Assembly: GCA_964552235.1 (NCBI GenBank)
Contig: CAZKGO010000003.1
Span: 1-64,000, forward strand
DNA length: 64,000 bases
Direction of reading: 5' to 3'
Origin: CAVTHK01 sp964552235
Lineage (GTDB): Bacteria; Spirochaetota; Spirochaetia; SZUA-6; CAVTHK01
This document shows, in pieces, positions 24,899-33,700 of the stretch. The notes beneath the pieces are model-generated. The model had not been told where the DNA came from and searched no databases. It saw only the letters and a program-made list of their open reading frames with translations. A program made the position numbers and the translations under genes. The stretch's first letter is position 1, and every line of letters starts with the position of its first letter.

Positions 24899-26494
24899 AT
24901 GAGCAGCAGAATCGTGGCGACGGCGATCGCCTTCACGATGCTGGCGAGCGCGGCGCTTCTCGCCTCGGGAGGAGCCGAAACGGAGCCGGTGCCGGCCGGA
25001 AAACCCGCGAGCTGGATCTCGGACACGATGAAGGTCTCGATGCTCTACTACGAAGACCCCAGGACGCCGTACAACCCCCAGTGGCCCTGGGTGCGCTTTG
25101 TCAAAGAGCGGACCGGCGTGGACCTGCTGGTCATGCCGGTGACCGGCGCCGATTTCGCGGCCAAGGCCCGCGTCCTGATCGCTTCGGGCGATCCGCCGGA
25201 CTACATCACCAACTCCGGAGGCTTCTTCTACGAGTTCTTCCACGACGGGCTCTGGGTTCCGGTCAGCGACTACTGGGACGTCATGCCGAACTTCAAGAAG
25301 GCCGCCGACATCACCAAGGCGTGGGCCGCCATCGAGGCCTTCAAGGAGCCCGACGGCAAGTTCTACAACCTGCCCGAGTTCCGCGGGTTCACAATGAACA
25401 ACCTGCAGCTGTTCTACAGGCAGGACATGATGAACAAGTACAAGCTGCAGCAGGCCAAGAAGATCGACGAGTTCCTGCCGATCCTGAGGACCATCTCCAA
25501 GGGCGAGGGCGGCAAGGTGCTCGGTTTCGGGTTCGTCGACAAGTTCGGCGCGCTCGGAAACGCAATGGGCCGCTGGTTCGACTGGACCGCCGCGTTCGGA
25601 GGCTCGCTCAACGAGGAGAACTGCTTCCAGCTCAACAAGACGGCGAAAAAGTGGGAGTTCGGCCCCATCACCGACAAGGCGCGCGCCGCTGTGGGCTTTC
25701 TCGCCTCGCTGCACAAGGAGGGACTGTTCGACACCGAGTGCCTGACGATCCCCCGCGAGCAGTTCCGCACGCGCCTGTCCAACGGCCTGTACGCCGCGGT
25801 GGTCTGCTACTTCTCGGACACCGAGGTCGCCAGGGCGGCCGGCAGCAAGACGCTGGGACCGGAGTTCGCGTACAAGCACGGCTTCCCGCCGCAGCCGCCC
25901 TTCGGCCGCGCCTACACCACCGGAGCCGACGGCAAGTGGCAGTACATGTACACGATCACGGCGATGGCCAAGAAGCGCCACCCGGACTTCAAGAAGTTCA
26001 TGCGCTTCATCGACTGGCTCAAGTACAGCGACGACACCTGGACGCTTTACAACTACGGGGTGCTCGGCGAGAGCTACGACATCGTGGACGGCAAGCCCAA
26101 GCTGCGGCCTCACATCAAGAGCGCCGACACCCCCCAGGGCACCGAGAGCCTGGAGAAGCTCTACGGCGGCGGCGTGCTGCCGTTCCGCGGCTACGTCCCG
26201 CCCGAGCGGGAGATGGTGGGCACGATCGAGGACTACAGGCAGTTCCAGTTCGACACGGCCAGGCTCGGCTACATCGAGCCGCCCCGCAAGAAGGTCTCCT
26301 GGGGCGCCTCCGAGCAGGAGACCATCAACCAGTACCTGCCGAGCCTCAAGCTCTACGTCGACGAGACCGCGACCAAGTTCGTCCTGGGCCAGCTGCCTCT
26401 CGACGACAAGAACTGGGAAGAGTTCAAGAAGGGCTGCGAGCAGCGCGGCTCCAGGAAGCTCGAAGAGCTGTACGCGAAGGTCGTGGTCAAGTAG
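24899..26494 (+). CDS. ABC transporter extracellular solute-binding protein
   Basis: 531 residues. An N-terminal signal peptide (positively charged start, hydrophobic AIAFTMLASAALL) runs into SGGAETEPV, a cleavage region without a lipobox cysteine that is common in spirochaete binding proteins. The mature part fits the large LplA-type sugar/oligosaccharide binding fold (DYITNSGGFFYEFF, then WDVMPNF). AAGGAGG at 24888-24894 sets the ATG. It lies between the permeases and the GH42 gene and is flanked by GC-rich stem-loops on both sides. Predicted ligand: a galactose-containing oligosaccharide, from context only. Confidence 0.9.
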   Translation: MSSRIVATAIAFTMLASAALLASGGAETEPVPAGKPASWISDTMKVSMLYYEDPRTPYNPQWPWVRFVKERTGVDLLVMPVTGADFAAKARVLIASGDPPDYITNSGGFFYEFFHDGLWVPVSDYWDVMPNFKKAADITKAWAAIEAFKEPDGKFYNLPEFRGFTMNNLQLFYRQDMMNKYKLQQAKKIDEFLPILRTISKGEGGKVLGFGFVDKFGALGNAMGRWFDWTAAFGGSLNEENCFQLNKTAKKWEFGPITDKARAAVGFLASLHKEGLFDTECLTIPREQFRTRLSNGLYAAVVCYFSDTEVARAAGSKTLGPEFAYKHGFPPQPPFGRAYTTGADGKWQYMYTITAMAKKRHPDFKKFMRFIDWLKYSDDTWTLYNYGVLGESYDIVDGKPKLRPHIKSADTPQGTESLEKLYGGGVLPFRGYVPPEREMVGTIEDYRQFQFDTARLGYIEPPRKKVSWGASEQETINQYLPSLKLYVDETATKFVLGQLPLDDKNWEEFKKGCEQRGSRKLEELYAKVVVK

Positions 26495-26510
26495 GAGCCC
26501 GTTGACCGGC

Positions 26511-26542
26511 GGTGCGGCGAGCGGGCGACCGCCCGCCGCACC
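26511..26542 (+). promoter_or_regulatory. GC-rich stem-loop after the solute-binding-protein gene
   Basis: GGTGCG, a 4-nt bulge, GCGGGCG, a 2-nt loop, then CGCCCGC and CGCACC. It starts 16 bp after the stop at 26494. There is no T-run, so it is more likely a 3' stabilising or attenuating element than a complete intrinsic terminator. Confidence 0.55.
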
Positions 26543-26575
26543 TCGCGGGTTCTATCCGCACGAAAGGACGCATCG

Positions 26576-28756
26576 ATGGCGTACGCGAATCTCCCCCAGT
26601 ACCCCTATGGGGCGGTCTATTTCCGCAAGAGCAGCCCGCCGCGCGAGGACTGGGAGAAGGACTACAGGCAGGCGGCGGCCGACGGCATGAACTGCTTCAG
26701 GCACTGGGTGATGTGGGGCTCGATCGAAGTCGCGCCCGGCAAGTACTCCTGGGACGACTGGGACGCCCAGTTCGACCTGGCGGCGAAGTACGGCATCAAG
26801 ACGATCATCGCCGAGTGCCTGCACTCCGCACCCGAGTGGGCATTCAGGCGCTTTGCCCACGCCCGCTACGAGGACGCGGCCGGCCTGAAGCTCGGCAGCC
26901 GCATGCGAAACAGCTCGGCCACGGGCGGCTTTTCCGGTCTGTGCCTCGACAATGAGGATTACAGAAAGGCCGCCGAGGAGTTCCTGCGTCGGCTCGCCGA
27001 CCGCTACAAGGACCACCCGGGTCTCGGCGGCTGGGACGTGTGGAACGAGACGAACCTGGTCTCCTCCGGCTGCGTCAAGTGCCACTGCCCGGCCTCGCAG
27101 GAGAAGTTCCGCGAGTGGCTGCGCGGCAAGTACGGCTCGTTGCAGGCCGTGGCCGAGGCCTGGCGGCGCTACAGCTTCGAGACCTGGGACGACGTGCGCA
27201 TCCCAGAGCGACTCGAGGCCTACCCGGACAGCATCGACTACGTCGACTTCAATGTGGAGAACGCGGTGCGACTGTTCAAGTGGAGAGTCGACACGATCCG
27301 CTCGGTGGATAGCAGGAGCGCGCTGACCGCCCACGGCGTCGGCGATGCCACGCTGCACCGGCGGGTGTTCGCGGCCGACGACGCCTGGCAGTACGCGCGG
27401 CTGCTCGACGGCTACGGCTACGGCGGCGGCGGCGGAATGACCAACGACGGCTTCGACACCCGCTGGCGCAACATCCTGATCGCCGACACGACCCGCGGCG
27501 GATGCGAGGGCAAACCGTTCTGGGCAGCCGAGCGCACCGCCGGTCCGTTCTGGGGCTTCGACCAGCGCTTCCGCCGCGCCCCGGGCGAGCACGACAACTG
27601 GTTCACGGCCGAAGAGAAGCGCATCGAAGCGCCCGTGCGCGTCGTGGTGCCCGTCGGCGACGACATCCGGGCCAACGACATGATGGCGATGTCGGCCGGC
27701 ACCAAGGGCCTGTTCTCCAACCGCTGGCGCGGGCTGCTCGACGGCCCGATGTTCGACGCGATGGGCTACTACGCCCTCGACGGCTCGCCGACCGACCGCT
27801 CCGAGGCGGCGGCACTCGTCGCCAGGTGGGCGAACTCACCCGCGCAGGCGGCCCTCTGGAAGTCCAACCCCGTGGTCGGCGACATCGGCATCGTGAACGC
27901 GCCCGAGTCACAGGTGTACTGCCAGCTCCTGTCCGGCTCCACCGGCTACTATATCAACACGGTGCGCGGCCTCTACACGGCGCTGATGGACGACGCGATC
28001 CAGCCCGACATCGTGTGGATCGAGCACATCGACCGCTACGACCTGCTGTACCTGCCCTGCCCGATCCTGCTCAAGGACCGCACGATCGAGCGGCTGATCG
28101 CCTGGGTCGAGAAGGGCGGCAAGCTGGTCAGCGACGGCGCGGTCGCCTACTTTCACGAAAACGGACGGGCGGGGCCGAAGCACTTTCACTCCGGGCTGGA
28201 CCGGCTGTTCGGAGTCGAAGAGAAGTCGACCGAGTTCATCCCGGCCTGGCTGTCGCAGAACCGGCCCACCTTCAACCTGTTGGGCGCGAAGGGCCTGGTG
28301 GCCGGCTACTACCTGCAGAGCTACACGCCGAAGGGCGGCAAGGCGGTCGGCTGGCATGCCGACGGCTCGGTGGCGGCGGTCGAGAATGGCTGCGGCAAGG
28401 GCCGCACGCTGCTCATCGGCACCGCCCCGGGGTGCGCGTACTTCGAGAGAGCCTACGGCGAAGGCCGCTCGCTGGGCGGCCTCATTCTGGGCTGGGCGGG
28501 CAAGCACCAGCACGTGAGGTCGAGCAGCGACCGGCTCGTGGTGCGCATGCACGATGGGGCGGGCGGCACGTTCCTGTGGGTGGTCAACCCGCACAGGCAG
28601 GAGATCAGCGCGACCGTCACCCTGGGGCCGCGCTGGGCGAACCGCAAGGTTGCGGGTCTCAAGCGCGGCGAGGCCGCCTCCGTCCGACAGGACGGGGCGA
28701 GCATCGCAGTCGTGGTGCCGCAGAGGGACGCTCTCGTCATCGAGCTGGGCAAGTAG
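26576..28756 (+). CDS. Glycoside hydrolase family 42, beta-galactosidase-like
   Basis: 726 residues with the GH42 layout: a catalytic barrel (about 1-390), a trimerisation domain resembling a glutamine amidotransferase (about 400-620) and a small C-terminal beta domain. The acid/base is E158 in WDVWNETN and the likely nucleophile E319 in FWAAERTAG. The zinc-site cysteines typical of GH42 are C166, C169 and C171 (SGCVKCHC). No signal peptide is present. With the GH36 enzyme and the transporter it forms a route for imported mixed galactosides. GAAAGGA lies 8 bp before the ATG. It is the last gene of the LacI-controlled operon. Confidence 0.88.
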   Translation: MAYANLPQYPYGAVYFRKSSPPREDWEKDYRQAAADGMNCFRHWVMWGSIEVAPGKYSWDDWDAQFDLAAKYGIKTIIAECLHSAPEWAFRRFAHARYEDAAGLKLGSRMRNSSATGGFSGLCLDNEDYRKAAEEFLRRLADRYKDHPGLGGWDVWNETNLVSSGCVKCHCPASQEKFREWLRGKYGSLQAVAEAWRRYSFETWDDVRIPERLEAYPDSIDYVDFNVENAVRLFKWRVDTIRSVDSRSALTAHGVGDATLHRRVFAADDAWQYARLLDGYGYGGGGGMTNDGFDTRWRNILIADTTRGGCEGKPFWAAERTAGPFWGFDQRFRRAPGEHDNWFTAEEKRIEAPVRVVVPVGDDIRANDMMAMSAGTKGLFSNRWRGLLDGPMFDAMGYYALDGSPTDRSEAAALVARWANSPAQAALWKSNPVVGDIGIVNAPESQVYCQLLSGSTGYYINTVRGLYTALMDDAIQPDIVWIEHIDRYDLLYLPCPILLKDRTIERLIAWVEKGGKLVSDGAVAYFHENGRAGPKHFHSGLDRLFGVEEKSTEFIPAWLSQNRPTFNLLGAKGLVAGYYLQSYTPKGGKAVGWHADGSVAAVENGCGKGRTLLIGTAPGCAYFERAYGEGRSLGGLILGWAGKHQHVRSSSDRLVVRMHDGAGGTFLWVVNPHRQEISATVTLGPRWANRKVAGLKRGEAASVRQDGASIAVVVPQRDALVIELGK

Positions 28757-28801
28757 GGACGCGAAACGGGTTGGCGCTGCCGCTGCGCCGGCCCCCGGCG
28801 G

Positions 28802-29260
28802 TCACCGCTGTCTGCGACGCAGCCGCTTCACTTGCTCGAGGACCCTCACGTCCTCGCGGTGCCGGGGGTGATCGATCGCCTGCTTGTTCCGGATCAGATC
28901 GTCGATGGCGATCCAGTAGGTCGTCGCGTCGCCGTATCGGTCGGTGACGCGGTTCTCCCAGGCGGCAGGAAAAGAAACGCCCTCGATGCTCTGGAGGACG
29001 TCGATGCGGTCGGGCTCTGCTCCGATCTGCAGGATCTCATCGGCACTGCCGGGGGTGAGCAGGTTCGGACTGCCGAACTCGCCGAGGGCCCTGTTCACCC
29101 TGGCCACGTTCTCCGTTGCGGGATCCACCCAGATGTCGATGTCCTTGGTGTATCGCGGTTTCGCGTGGTAGATGAATGCGAGCCCGCCGACGATCAGGTA
29201 CCTTGCCCCGTGCTTGTTGAGCAGGGTGAGCATGTCCTCGAAGTCCTGAATGGTTTCCAC
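28802..29260 (-). CDS. Nucleotidyltransferase of a two-gene module (intact copy)
   Basis: 152 residues with the Pol-beta-like nucleotidyltransferase start: RYLIVGGLAFIYHAKPRYTKDIDIWVDP, where the GG and the D-x-D (KDIDIW) are the catalytic motif. RIDVLQSIEGV, AWENRV and DDLIRNKQAIDHPRHREDV complete the family pattern (DUF6036-like). The GTG at 29260 lies 2 bp after the stop of the small partner gene. A decayed copy of the same pair lies at 15965-16428. Similar nucleotidyltransferases occur in abortive-infection and toxin-antitoxin pairs, but no toxin or antitoxin role is shown here. Confidence 0.82.
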   Translation of the reverse strand: METIQDFEDMLTLLNKHGARYLIVGGLAFIYHAKPRYTKDIDIWVDPATENVARVNRALGEFGSPNLLTPGSADEILQIGAEPDRIDVLQSIEGVSFPAAWENRVTDRYGDATTYWIAIDDLIRNKQAIDHPRHREDVRVLEQVKRLRRRQR

Positions 29261-29262
29261 GG

Positions 29263-29454
29263 TCAGTCGGGTTTCTTTCTGGACTTGGCGACCTTCTCGA
29301 CGTCCCTACGGATCGCCACGAGCGCGGAAAGCCGCGACGCCGGAGACAGGCTCTGCCAGTACTCCAGGTCCCATCGCTCGGCCTCTTCGAAGCCGTGCGA
29401 CAGGTGCGCGACGATTCTGCTTTTCCTGTTCCTCGAGCGATCCTCGATGCTCAC
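29263..29454 (-). CDS. Small partner protein of the nucleotidyltransferase module
   Basis: 63 residues from GTG 29454. Basic N-terminus (SIEDRSRNRKSRIVAHL), then HGFEEAERWDLEYWQSLSP, a helical region and a Lys-rich tail. The same small protein in decayed form precedes the decayed nucleotidyltransferase at 15965. A TACAAT box on the minus strand (29462-29467) sits so close to the GTG that the message may be nearly leaderless. The partner's role (antitoxin, adaptor or substrate) is unknown. Its stop is 2 bp before the nucleotidyltransferase start, so the pair is co-expressed. Confidence 0.65.
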   Translation of the reverse strand: MSIEDRSRNRKSRIVAHLSHGFEEAERWDLEYWQSLSPASRLSALVAIRRDVEKVAKSRKKPD

Positions 29455-29527
29455 AGCCTGGTATTGTACAGGTCCGCTGACGTTGCGAGCAAGCGTCGAA
29501 TGACGGCCAGGCCCGCCGCGGCGCGGT

Positions 29528-30577
29528 TCAACGCCGCCTTCCGGGCCAGGTCTCGGGCCGCAGCCAGAACTCGTCGTCGCGGCCGCCGTAGTAGCCGGCG
29601 AGCGCCTGGTCGAGCACGCGGCTGGTGCGCGCCGCGCTCTCCCCGGTGCTGGCGCACGCGCCCCGGCCGAGCAGGTCGTCGACCACCGTCTGGATGAGCG
29701 GCTGCTGGATGTGCTGCGGGTTGGAGCGCTCGATCTCGGTGGCCGAGCCCGCACGCAGCAAGCGTATCGGCTCGTTGCCGAATACAGAAAGCTGCACGCG
29801 CGCCTCGGTCCCGGTCACGAGCAGCATGTCCTGGCTCTCCGAAGCGGCGAAGTTCCAGATGCCGATGCCCGGCGTCGCGCCCGCGCGAAAGGAGATCGTG
29901 AGGCTGTCCTCGAGCGGGTGAGCAGAGGCGAGGTTCGCCGCAGCTCCGTGGACGTCCTCCAGCGGGCCCAGCAGGAAGTCGATGATGTCGAGGGCGTGGG
30001 AGGCGAGGTCGAGGGCCAGCCCTCCGCCCGACTGGGACGCGTCCAGCCGCCAGGGCAGCGCGCCGGCCGTAGCGGCATCGCGGTGACGCGGCGCATAGTA
30101 GGCGCAGGCCACGCTGGTGACCATGCCCAGGGCGCCGGAGTCGATCAGCTTTTTCACTTCGAGAAACCGCGGCAGCCCGCGCCGGTAGTAGGCGACGTAG
30201 AGCGGAAGGTGCGCCGCGCGAAACGCCTCGATCATCCGCAGGCACTCGGCGTGGTTGCGGGCCATCGGCTTCTCGACGTACGCGGGCTTGCCGGCTCTGC
30301 AGGCGCGCAGGGCATGCTCGAGGTGAGAGCCGACGGGCGTGGCCACGTAGATCGCGTCGACCTCGGGGTCGTAGGCGAGAGCGTCTGCGTCGGAATGCCA
30401 GGTGCCCACGCCGTGCCGCCGCGCGTAGTCGGCTGCCAGGCGCGCGTCGCGCCTCATGACCGCGACGAGGCTGCTGTCGCGCGCCTTTTGAAAAGCCGGG
30501 CCGCTCTTGACCTCGGTCACGTCGCCGCAGCCGATGATCCCCCAACGCACGGGGGCCGCCATGGGGCGCCTGCTCAT
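29528..30577 (-). CDS. Gfo/Idh/MocA-family oxidoreductase
   Basis: 349 residues. N-terminal Rossmann fold VRWGIIGCGDVTEVKSGPAF, then YVATPVGSH, the canonical AYVEKPMARN (catalytic-site EKP intact, unlike the homologue at 13859) and a C-terminal domain with GGGLALDLASHALDIIDFLL. The ATG at 30577 has GGAG close upstream; the frame extends a few codons further without support. It appears monocistronic, divergent from the giant lipoprotein gene and followed by the nucleotidyltransferase pair. The substrate is probably a sugar or inositol. Confidence 0.9.
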   Translation of the reverse strand: MSRRPMAAPVRWGIIGCGDVTEVKSGPAFQKARDSSLVAVMRRDARLAADYARRHGVGTWHSDADALAYDPEVDAIYVATPVGSHLEHALRACRAGKPAYVEKPMARNHAECLRMIEAFRAAHLPLYVAYYRRGLPRFLEVKKLIDSGALGMVTSVACAYYAPRHRDAATAGALPWRLDASQSGGGLALDLASHALDIIDFLLGPLEDVHGAAANLASAHPLEDSLTISFRAGATPGIGIWNFAASESQDMLLVTGTEARVQLSVFGNEPIRLLRAGSATEIERSNPQHIQQPLIQTVVDDLLGRGACASTGESAARTSRVLDQALAGYYGGRDDEFWLRPETWPGRRR

Positions 30578-30673
30578 GGCTCCATCATAGCGCACAGCTC
30601 GCATCTGGTCGCCCCCGCAGCCGCGAGGCGGGCGGAAATGCAGCCTTCATCGTGTCAGAATTCTATCTGAGCG

Positions 30674-30703
30674 CGGCTATCGTGATTGATCGCTCGATAG
30701 CCG
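30674..30703. promoter_or_regulatory. 9-bp perfect inverted repeat upstream of the giant lipoprotein gene
   Basis: CGGCTATCG, 12 bp, CGATAGCCG in the 213-bp divergent intergenic space, about 90 bp before the ATG at 30792. A second short inverted repeat (TCAGA...TCTGA, 30654-30669) lies next to it. The region is more A+T-rich than its surroundings. A regulator site is likelier than a terminator because there is no T-run. Confidence 0.45.
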
Positions 30704-30791
30704 ATAACCAGATTGTACACGACTGGTCAGGGGAGGGGAGCTGTCGTGCGCGGCCGGGAGCCTGTTCCGGCCGGGAAGACATGGTGGATAC

Positions 30792-33700
30792 ATGAGCAAG
30801 AGACTTGTCCCGATTGCGCTCCTCGCGGCGGTGGTTCTCTCCGGTTCCTGCCGGAACCCCCTCACGATCGGCCTCGGCGACGCCATCGACCTCGACGTGC
30901 CGCAGCTCGCCGTCACGAGCCACACCAACGGCCAGTACGTCAGCGGCCTGATCGAGATCGAGGGGACCTACACCTCGCCGGAGTACTTCCAGGACGTCAC
31001 GGTCAGGGTTTCGCTGGACGGAGGCGTCACCTTTGCGCCCGCGAACGTCGACACGGCGGCCAAGCTCTGGTCCTACGCCATCGACACGACCGCGCACCCC
31101 GATGGCGCCTACGACGTGATCGTTCTGCAGACCGACAGCGGCGGAAAGACGCTCGAGAAGCGACTGCTGCTCTACTTCGACAACACCGCGCCGGTCGTGC
31201 TGGTCAAGGTTCCTCTCGCCTACGCGTACCCGCCGAACGAGTACAACGGCACCGTGTCGATCCGCGGCGACGTCTTTGACCAGTTCCCGATCCAGCGCGT
31301 CGACATCGAGATCCGCAACTCCTCCGGCACCCAGCTCGTGCCGCCCACCACGGTCACCGGCACCAACAGCTGGAGCTACAACTTTGCCAGCGTCGGGCTC
31401 GTCGGAGGCATCGAGAACGTCGACGTGATCGTCGTCGCCTACGACCGGGCCGGCAACGCGAACTCGATCCTCTACCACATCGCCGACGTCACCGACTGGA
31501 ACGGCGGAGTGGCGCTCTCGGTCGAGGAGGTCGCCGCGCTGGACGCCGGCAACGCCCTCTTCAGAGCGATCGCCCTCACGGCCGACCCGGCCAAGCTGCT
31601 GACGGACCCGAAGCTCACCCTGCGGATCAACCAGGGGCTCGACCTGCCCGTCTTCGACATCTACAACCCGGATCCCGCCGGCACACTCCTCGAGAACACC
31701 CTCGCCCCGTCTTCGAAGGCCATCGGCATGGTGACCGACGACGCCGAAGGCGTGAACGTGTCCACGATCGAGATCAGCTTCGACGGCGGCGCCTGGGGCC
31801 CCGTGCAGACCACGGTGGGCACGGGGCTGGCGGTGCGGTTCGAGCACAGCCTCTCGAGCCTCGCACCGGGCAATCACACGCTGCAGCTGCGGGCGAGCGA
31901 CAACCTGGAAGCGCAAGGCTACTCGGTCACGGTCGACTTCGCGATCGACGCCGATGCTCCGAGCGTCGAGATCACGTCGCCGGCGCAGGGCGCCTACCTC
32001 AACTCGACCTCGTTCACCATCACCGGCACGGCGTCCAGCGGCGGGACCGTGACCGACGTGTCGGTGAGCCTCGACGACGGCGCGACCTACGATCCCGCCA
32101 CGAGCACCTCGGGCGACTACGACACGTGGGAGTTCGACGTGGTCAGCGCGCCCGCCGACGCGGTCTCGATCAAGGCCAAGGCGACCGCCGGCGGCAAGAC
32201 GGCCTTCTACAACCTGGCCGTCGTGGTCGACACGCAGTACCCGACGGTCAGCTTTCTCTCGCCGACCAAGGCGAGCTCGGTCAACGGGCCGGTGACCGTG
32301 CGCGGCGCCTCCTCCGACAACCGGCAGATCACCAAGGTCGAGCTGCGCCTCGGCGAGCCCGCGACCTGGATCCAGATGGCGGACCCCTACAGCTGGGAGT
32401 ACCTGTTCGACTCGGCGGGCTATGCGAACGCCACCTACGCCACCGAGGAGCTGCCGGCGGGCAGCAACATCTGGAAGCTGCGGGTCTACGCCCGCGTGAC
32501 CGACATCGCCAACAACGTCACGACCACGACTGCCGACACCTACTACTTTTTCATCGACCAGGCGCTCGACAAGCCCCGGGTCACCGTCATCTCCCCGCCT
32601 GCCGGCACGACCAACGTGGCCGGGCCGGTGATCATCTCGGGCACGGCCCTCGACGACGACGGGCTGCACCACGTGGAGATGCAGATCGACGTCAACGGCG
32701 ACGGCGATTTCGCGGACTACGTGGATTTCTGGAGCGGCACCGCCAAGGGCGCCGACGGCGACACCCTGGATCCCTTTGAGCGCGAGGACGCCTGGTACAC
32801 GGTGACCGGCACGAGCCTCTGGTCGCAGCAGATCAACGGCTACGGCGAGATGTACCAGACCGAGATCGGCCACAACGGCGACATCACGGTGCGGGTGCGC
32901 GCCGTCGACACCAAGGACGGAGGGCTCACGGAGGGCATCGCCGGCGACATCCAGGAGTTCGCCCTGCACCTCGACGACACGATCCCGCGCATCGAGAGCC
33001 TGAATCTGGTCTCCGGCGATTTCGTCAAGGGCGAGTTCCACATCACCGGACAGGCGCTCGACGACGAGCAGATCGGCACCGTGCAGATCAGCTACGACGG
33101 CGGGATCAACTACTCCAACATCGCCGCCGGCTGGTACACGGTCAACGACGTCGACGACTGGAGCCTGGACATCACGATCGACACCCGGCCTTCGGGGCTG
33201 GACATATCCAGCGGCATTCTCTACCTGCGGCTCAAGATCACCGACAACGCCAACTACCAGTCGATCACGACGATGAACCTGAACGTGGACAACGTGTACC
33301 CGACCGACAGCCCCTCCGGCTACACGGGCGCGGCGAGCGACATCAACAGCGCCGCGGCGAGGGTCCAGGGCACAGCCCAGGATGCCGGCACGGTGGCCGG
33401 AGTCGAGGAGATCGAGGTCTACTTTGTGCGATCAGGGCAGGTGTACAACCCGGGCACCGGCGCCACCACCCCGGTGGGGAGCTACGATTTCGGAGCCGGC
33501 TCGGTGTCCTACCCGACGGGGGCCGGGAGCGAGAGCTACAAGATCACGATCAACGACTTGAACGAGTTCGGCAACGACGCGGGCGGAAACGGCGACGGCG
33601 ACGGCTTCAACGAGTCGCTGACCCTGGCCGGGTCCACGTACAACTGGTGGGCCGAGTTCAACTCGACCCTGATCCCCGACGGGACGATCGAGATCCACTA

